From Pseudomonadota bacterium (GTDB taxonomy: Bacteria > Pseudomonadota > Alphaproteobacteria > Rhizobiales > Xanthobacteraceae), in assembly GCA_023432845.1 (NCBI GenBank), contig JAEZEY010000425.1, positions 1-6,730 on the forward strand: DNA of 6,730 bases, written 5' to 3'. The notes beneath the pieces are model-generated. The model ran no database searches, was not told where the DNA came from, and was given only the letters and a program-made list of their open reading frames with translations. Below are positions 4,378-6,730 of this stretch, piece by piece. The position numbers were made by a program, and so were the translations under genes. The number at the start of each line of letters is the position of its first letter. Position 1 is the stretch's first letter.

Positions 4378-6730
4378 TTGGACGAACAAGACCTTGCGAA
4401 GGGTAACGACACACTGCACAGGCCGCATCCGGCGCGGCTGATGCTGGCGCGCGCGGTCCAGCGGGCGCGCGGCAGCCTGTTGTGGGAACGGCTGTGGCCG
4501 GCGCTGGCGGCGCTGGCAACCGCGCTCGGCCTGTTCCTCGCCTTGTCCTGGGCGGGTCTGTGGCTGGCCCTGCCGCCGCTCGGCCGCATCATCGGCCTTG
4601 TGATCTTCGCCCTGGTGTTCATCGTCGCCACGCTCCCGATGCTGCGCCTGCGCGTGCCGAGCGATCGCGACGGCCTGCGTCGTCTCGACGCGGGCAGCGG
4701 CGCGGCGCATCGCCCGGCAACCTCCATCGCCGATCAGATTTCCGCCAACCGCAACGATCCCGTCGCGCAGGCTTTGTGGCAGGCGCATCTCGAACGCGCT
4801 TTGATGTCGGCCAAGTCGCTGAAGGCCGGCTGGCCGCAGCCGAAGCTGTCGCTGCGCGATCCGATGGCGCTGCGCGCGCTGGTCATGCTGCTGGTCGCCG
4901 CGACCTTCGTCTCCGCCGGCGGCGAGCGCTGGAAGCGCGTTGGTGCGGCCTTCGACTGGAAGGGCGTGGTGGCGCCGGCCAATTTTCGCATCGATGCCTG
5001 GGTGACGCCGCCGAATTACACCGGCCGTCCGCCGGTGATGCTACCGGGCATACGGCCGGGCGACGCCAACCCGCCGGTCGATCTCGCGGCCGCGCCGATC
5101 TCCGTGCCCACCGGCAGCCTTCTGGTGGTGCGCTCGACCGGCAGCGTGTCGTTCGACATCGAACGCGCCGGCGGTATTGACGATGTGCCGCTCGATCCGA
5201 ACACCGCGCTGCCCGCCGGCACCGAAGAACGCCGCTTCGTCATCAAGACCGACGGCAAGGTGACCTTGCGCGGCGCCGCCTCGACCAATCCGGTGTGGAG
5301 CTTCTCCGCGATCCCCGATCGCGCGCCGACGGTGGAATTGACCAAGGATCCGGAGCGGCAGGCGCGCGGTGCGCTGCGGCTCGATTACAGGATGGAAGAC
5401 GATTACGGCATCGTCGAAGGCAAGGCGATCTTCGCGCTCAAGGACGACAAGCCCGCAGCCGACAGCAAGCGCCGTCCGCTGTTCGATGCGCCGCAGTTCG
5501 CGCTGACGCTGCCGCAGGCCCGCACCCGCGCCGGCGTCGCGCAAACGACGCAAGACCTCACCGAAAACCCGTGGGCCGGCAGCACCGTGACGGTGACGCT
5601 GACCGCGCGCGACGAAGCCGGCAATGTCGGCGAGAGTGAGCCGCGCGAAGTCACCTTGCCGCAGCGCATCTTCGTCAAGCCTCTGGCGCGCGCGCTCGTC
5701 GAGCAGCGCCGTATCCTCGCGCTCGACGCCAACGAGAAGCCGCTGGTGCTGACCGCGCTCGATGCGCTCGCCATCGCGCCGGAACGCTTCACGCCGGAGG
5801 CCGGCATCTATCTCGGCCTGCGCTCGATTTACTTCGATCTGCGCAATTCCAAGTCGGACGACCAACTCCGCGATGTCGTCGCCCGGCTGTGGCAGATGGC
5901 GCTGCAGATCGAGGACGGCGATGTCAGCCAGGCCGAGCAGGCTCTGCGTCAGGCGCAGGATGCGCTGCGCGAGGCGCTGGAACGCGGCGCCAGCGATGAA
6001 GAACTCAAGAAGTTGATGGATAACCTACGCGCCGCGATGGACAAGTTCCTGCAGGCGCTCGCCGAGGAGATGCGCAAGAATCCGCAGGCGCAGCAGCGCC
6101 CCCTCGACCGCAACACGCGCACATTGAGCCAGCAGGATCTCAATAGCCTGATGGACCGCATGGAGCAGATGGCCCGGCAGGGCAATCGCGACGCCGCCCG
6201 TGCGCTGCTCGATCAGTTGCAGCAGATGATGGAAAATCTGCAGATGGCCCGCCCCGGCGCCGATCAGGACCAGGGCGATCAGGACATGAACTCGGCGCTC
6301 GACGAACTGAGCGACATGATCCGCAAGCAGCAGCAGTTGCGCGACCGCACTTTCAAGGAAGGCCAGAATCAACGGCGTCCGCAGCGCGGGCAACGTGGCG
6401 AGCAGGGCGACCAGCAGATGGGCGATCTGCGTCAGGACCAGCAGGCGCTCAAGGACCGCCTCAACAAGCTGCTCGAGCAGTTGCGCCAGCGCGGTATGGG
6501 CCAGCAGCCGGGCCAGAAGGGCGAGGGCCAGGAGCCGGGCGATCAGGACGGCCCGGGTCAGCAGCTCGGCGATGCCGGTGAAGCCATGGGCGAGGCCGAA
6601 GGCAATCTCGGCGAGGGCGACGCCGACGGCGCCGTCGACAGCCAGGGTCGCGCCCTCGAAGCGATGCGCAAGGGCGCGCAAGGTCTTGCGCAGCAGATGC
6701 AGGAAGGGCAGGGCCAGGCCGGTTCGGGCC
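4378..6730 (+). CDS. TIGR02302/DUF4175-type membrane protein (3'-truncated by window edge)
   Basis: The frame is open to the right edge: 784 codons visible of an expected ~850. The family (alphaproteobacterial, unknown function) is recognised by architecture and local motifs. Residues 1–38 are basic and cytoplasmic (ARLMLARAVQRARG, then LLWERLWP). TM1 is about 39–60, TM2 about 70–88, then a cytoplasmic loop of about 75 residues rich in Arg/Asp, and TM3 about 163–180. Positive-inside reasoning places everything after TM3 in the periplasm. The section from about 200 to 460 looks beta-rich, with the family-like WVTPPNYTGRPP (208–219) and alternating-strand segments (GSTVTVTLTARDEAGNVGE). About 465–660 is helical, Gln/Met/Leu-rich and coiled-coil-like (repeats of QQMM, MEQM, QQLR). 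From about 662 it is Gln/Gly/Asp/Glu-rich low complexity. Start: TTG 4378 with GGAG five bases upstream; GTG 4372 and ATG 4441 are in-frame alternatives, the last leaving TM1 intact. Its place after lysA matches what I recall for Hyphomicrobiales. No enzymatic motif seen; a structural or scaffold role in the envelope is only inference. Confidence 0.88.
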   Translation, partial: MDEQDLAKGNDTLHRPHPARLMLARAVQRARGSLLWERLWPALAALATALGLFLALSWAGLWLALPPLGRIIGLVIFALVFIVATLPMLRLRVPSDRDGLRRLDAGSGAAHRPATSIADQISANRNDPVAQALWQAHLERALMSAKSLKAGWPQPKLSLRDPMALRALVMLLVAATFVSAGGERWKRVGAAFDWKGVVAPANFRIDAWVTPPNYTGRPPVMLPGIRPGDANPPVDLAAAPISVPTGSLLVVRSTGSVSFDIERAGGIDDVPLDPNTALPAGTEERRFVIKTDGKVTLRGAASTNPVWSFSAIPDRAPTVELTKDPERQARGALRLDYRMEDDYGIVEGKAIFALKDDKPAADSKRRPLFDAPQFALTLPQARTRAGVAQTTQDLTENPWAGSTVTVTLTARDEAGNVGESEPREVTLPQRIFVKPLARALVEQRRILALDANEKPLVLTALDALAIAPERFTPEAGIYLGLRSIYFDLRNSKSDDQLRDVVARLWQMALQIEDGDVSQAEQALRQAQDALREALERGASDEELKKLMDNLRAAMDKFLQALAEEMRKNPQAQQRPLDRNTRTLSQQDLNSLMDRMEQMARQGNRDAARALLDQLQQMMENLQMARPGADQDQGDQDMNSALDELSDMIRKQQQLRDRTFKEGQNQRRPQRGQRGEQGDQQMGDLRQDQQALKDRLNKLLEQLRQRGMGQQPGQKGEGQEPGDQDGPGQQLGDAGEAMGEAEGNLGEGDADGAVDSQGRALEAMRKGAQGLAQQMQEGQGQAGSG

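Noticed and set aside
4482..5180. A + strand open frame of 232 codons in another phase inside the DUF4175 gene
   Set aside because: Its product is Arg/Ala/Gly-rich and featureless, whereas the overlapping frame from 4378 stays open for 784 codons with membrane helices and family motifs.
6025..6681. Antisense Leu/Ala-rich frame of 218 codons that could pass for a membrane protein
   Set aside because: The Leu-rich look comes from reading Gln codons (CAG) backwards as CTG. It is a complement artefact of the Gln-rich tail.

Overview
The window is a GC-rich stretch of bacterial chromosome with five protein-coding genes, all on the + strand and closely packed. Protein content and gene order suggest an alphaproteobacterium, probably of the order Hyphomicrobiales (Bradyrhizobium/Rhodopseudomonas/Xanthobacteraceae-like). 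The reasons are the run lptM-type lipoprotein – lysA – TIGR02302/DUF4175 membrane protein, the HTARSRNDQ form of the ArgH motif, and codons strongly biased to G/C in third position. No tRNA, rRNA, mobile element, CRISPR array or long repeat was seen. The genus is an inference, because no database could be searched.

Layout: (1) 3–1199, argininosuccinate lyase argH, lacking roughly its first 65 codons at the left edge. (2) 1208–2650, an SLC13/DASS-family anion (probably dicarboxylate) transporter that starts 8 nt after the argH stop. (3) 2691–2954, a small LptM/YifL-like outer-membrane lipoprotein. (4) 2976–4241, diaminopimelate decarboxylase lysA, 21 nt downstream of lptM. (5) 4242–4377, a 136-nt gap with no confident element. 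(6) 4378 to the right edge, the first 784 codons of a large inner-membrane/periplasmic protein of the TIGR02302/DUF4175 type, with three N-terminal membrane helices, a probable beta-rich periplasmic region, a helical region and a Gln/Gly-rich tail.

How the genes fit together: ArgH releases arginine and fumarate, and the adjoining DASS transporter belongs to a family that carries C4 dicarboxylates, so a metabolic link is conceivable but unproven. LysA makes lysine from meso-diaminopimelate, which is also a peptidoglycan precursor. LptM, in the enterobacterial model, assists maturation of the LPS translocon LptD/E. The last gene encodes a membrane-anchored protein of unknown function whose bulk should lie in the periplasm. 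The right half therefore mixes amino-acid synthesis with envelope biology. The least described part is the DUF4175 protein. The most unusual arrangement is the transporter lying between argH and the lptM–lysA pair.
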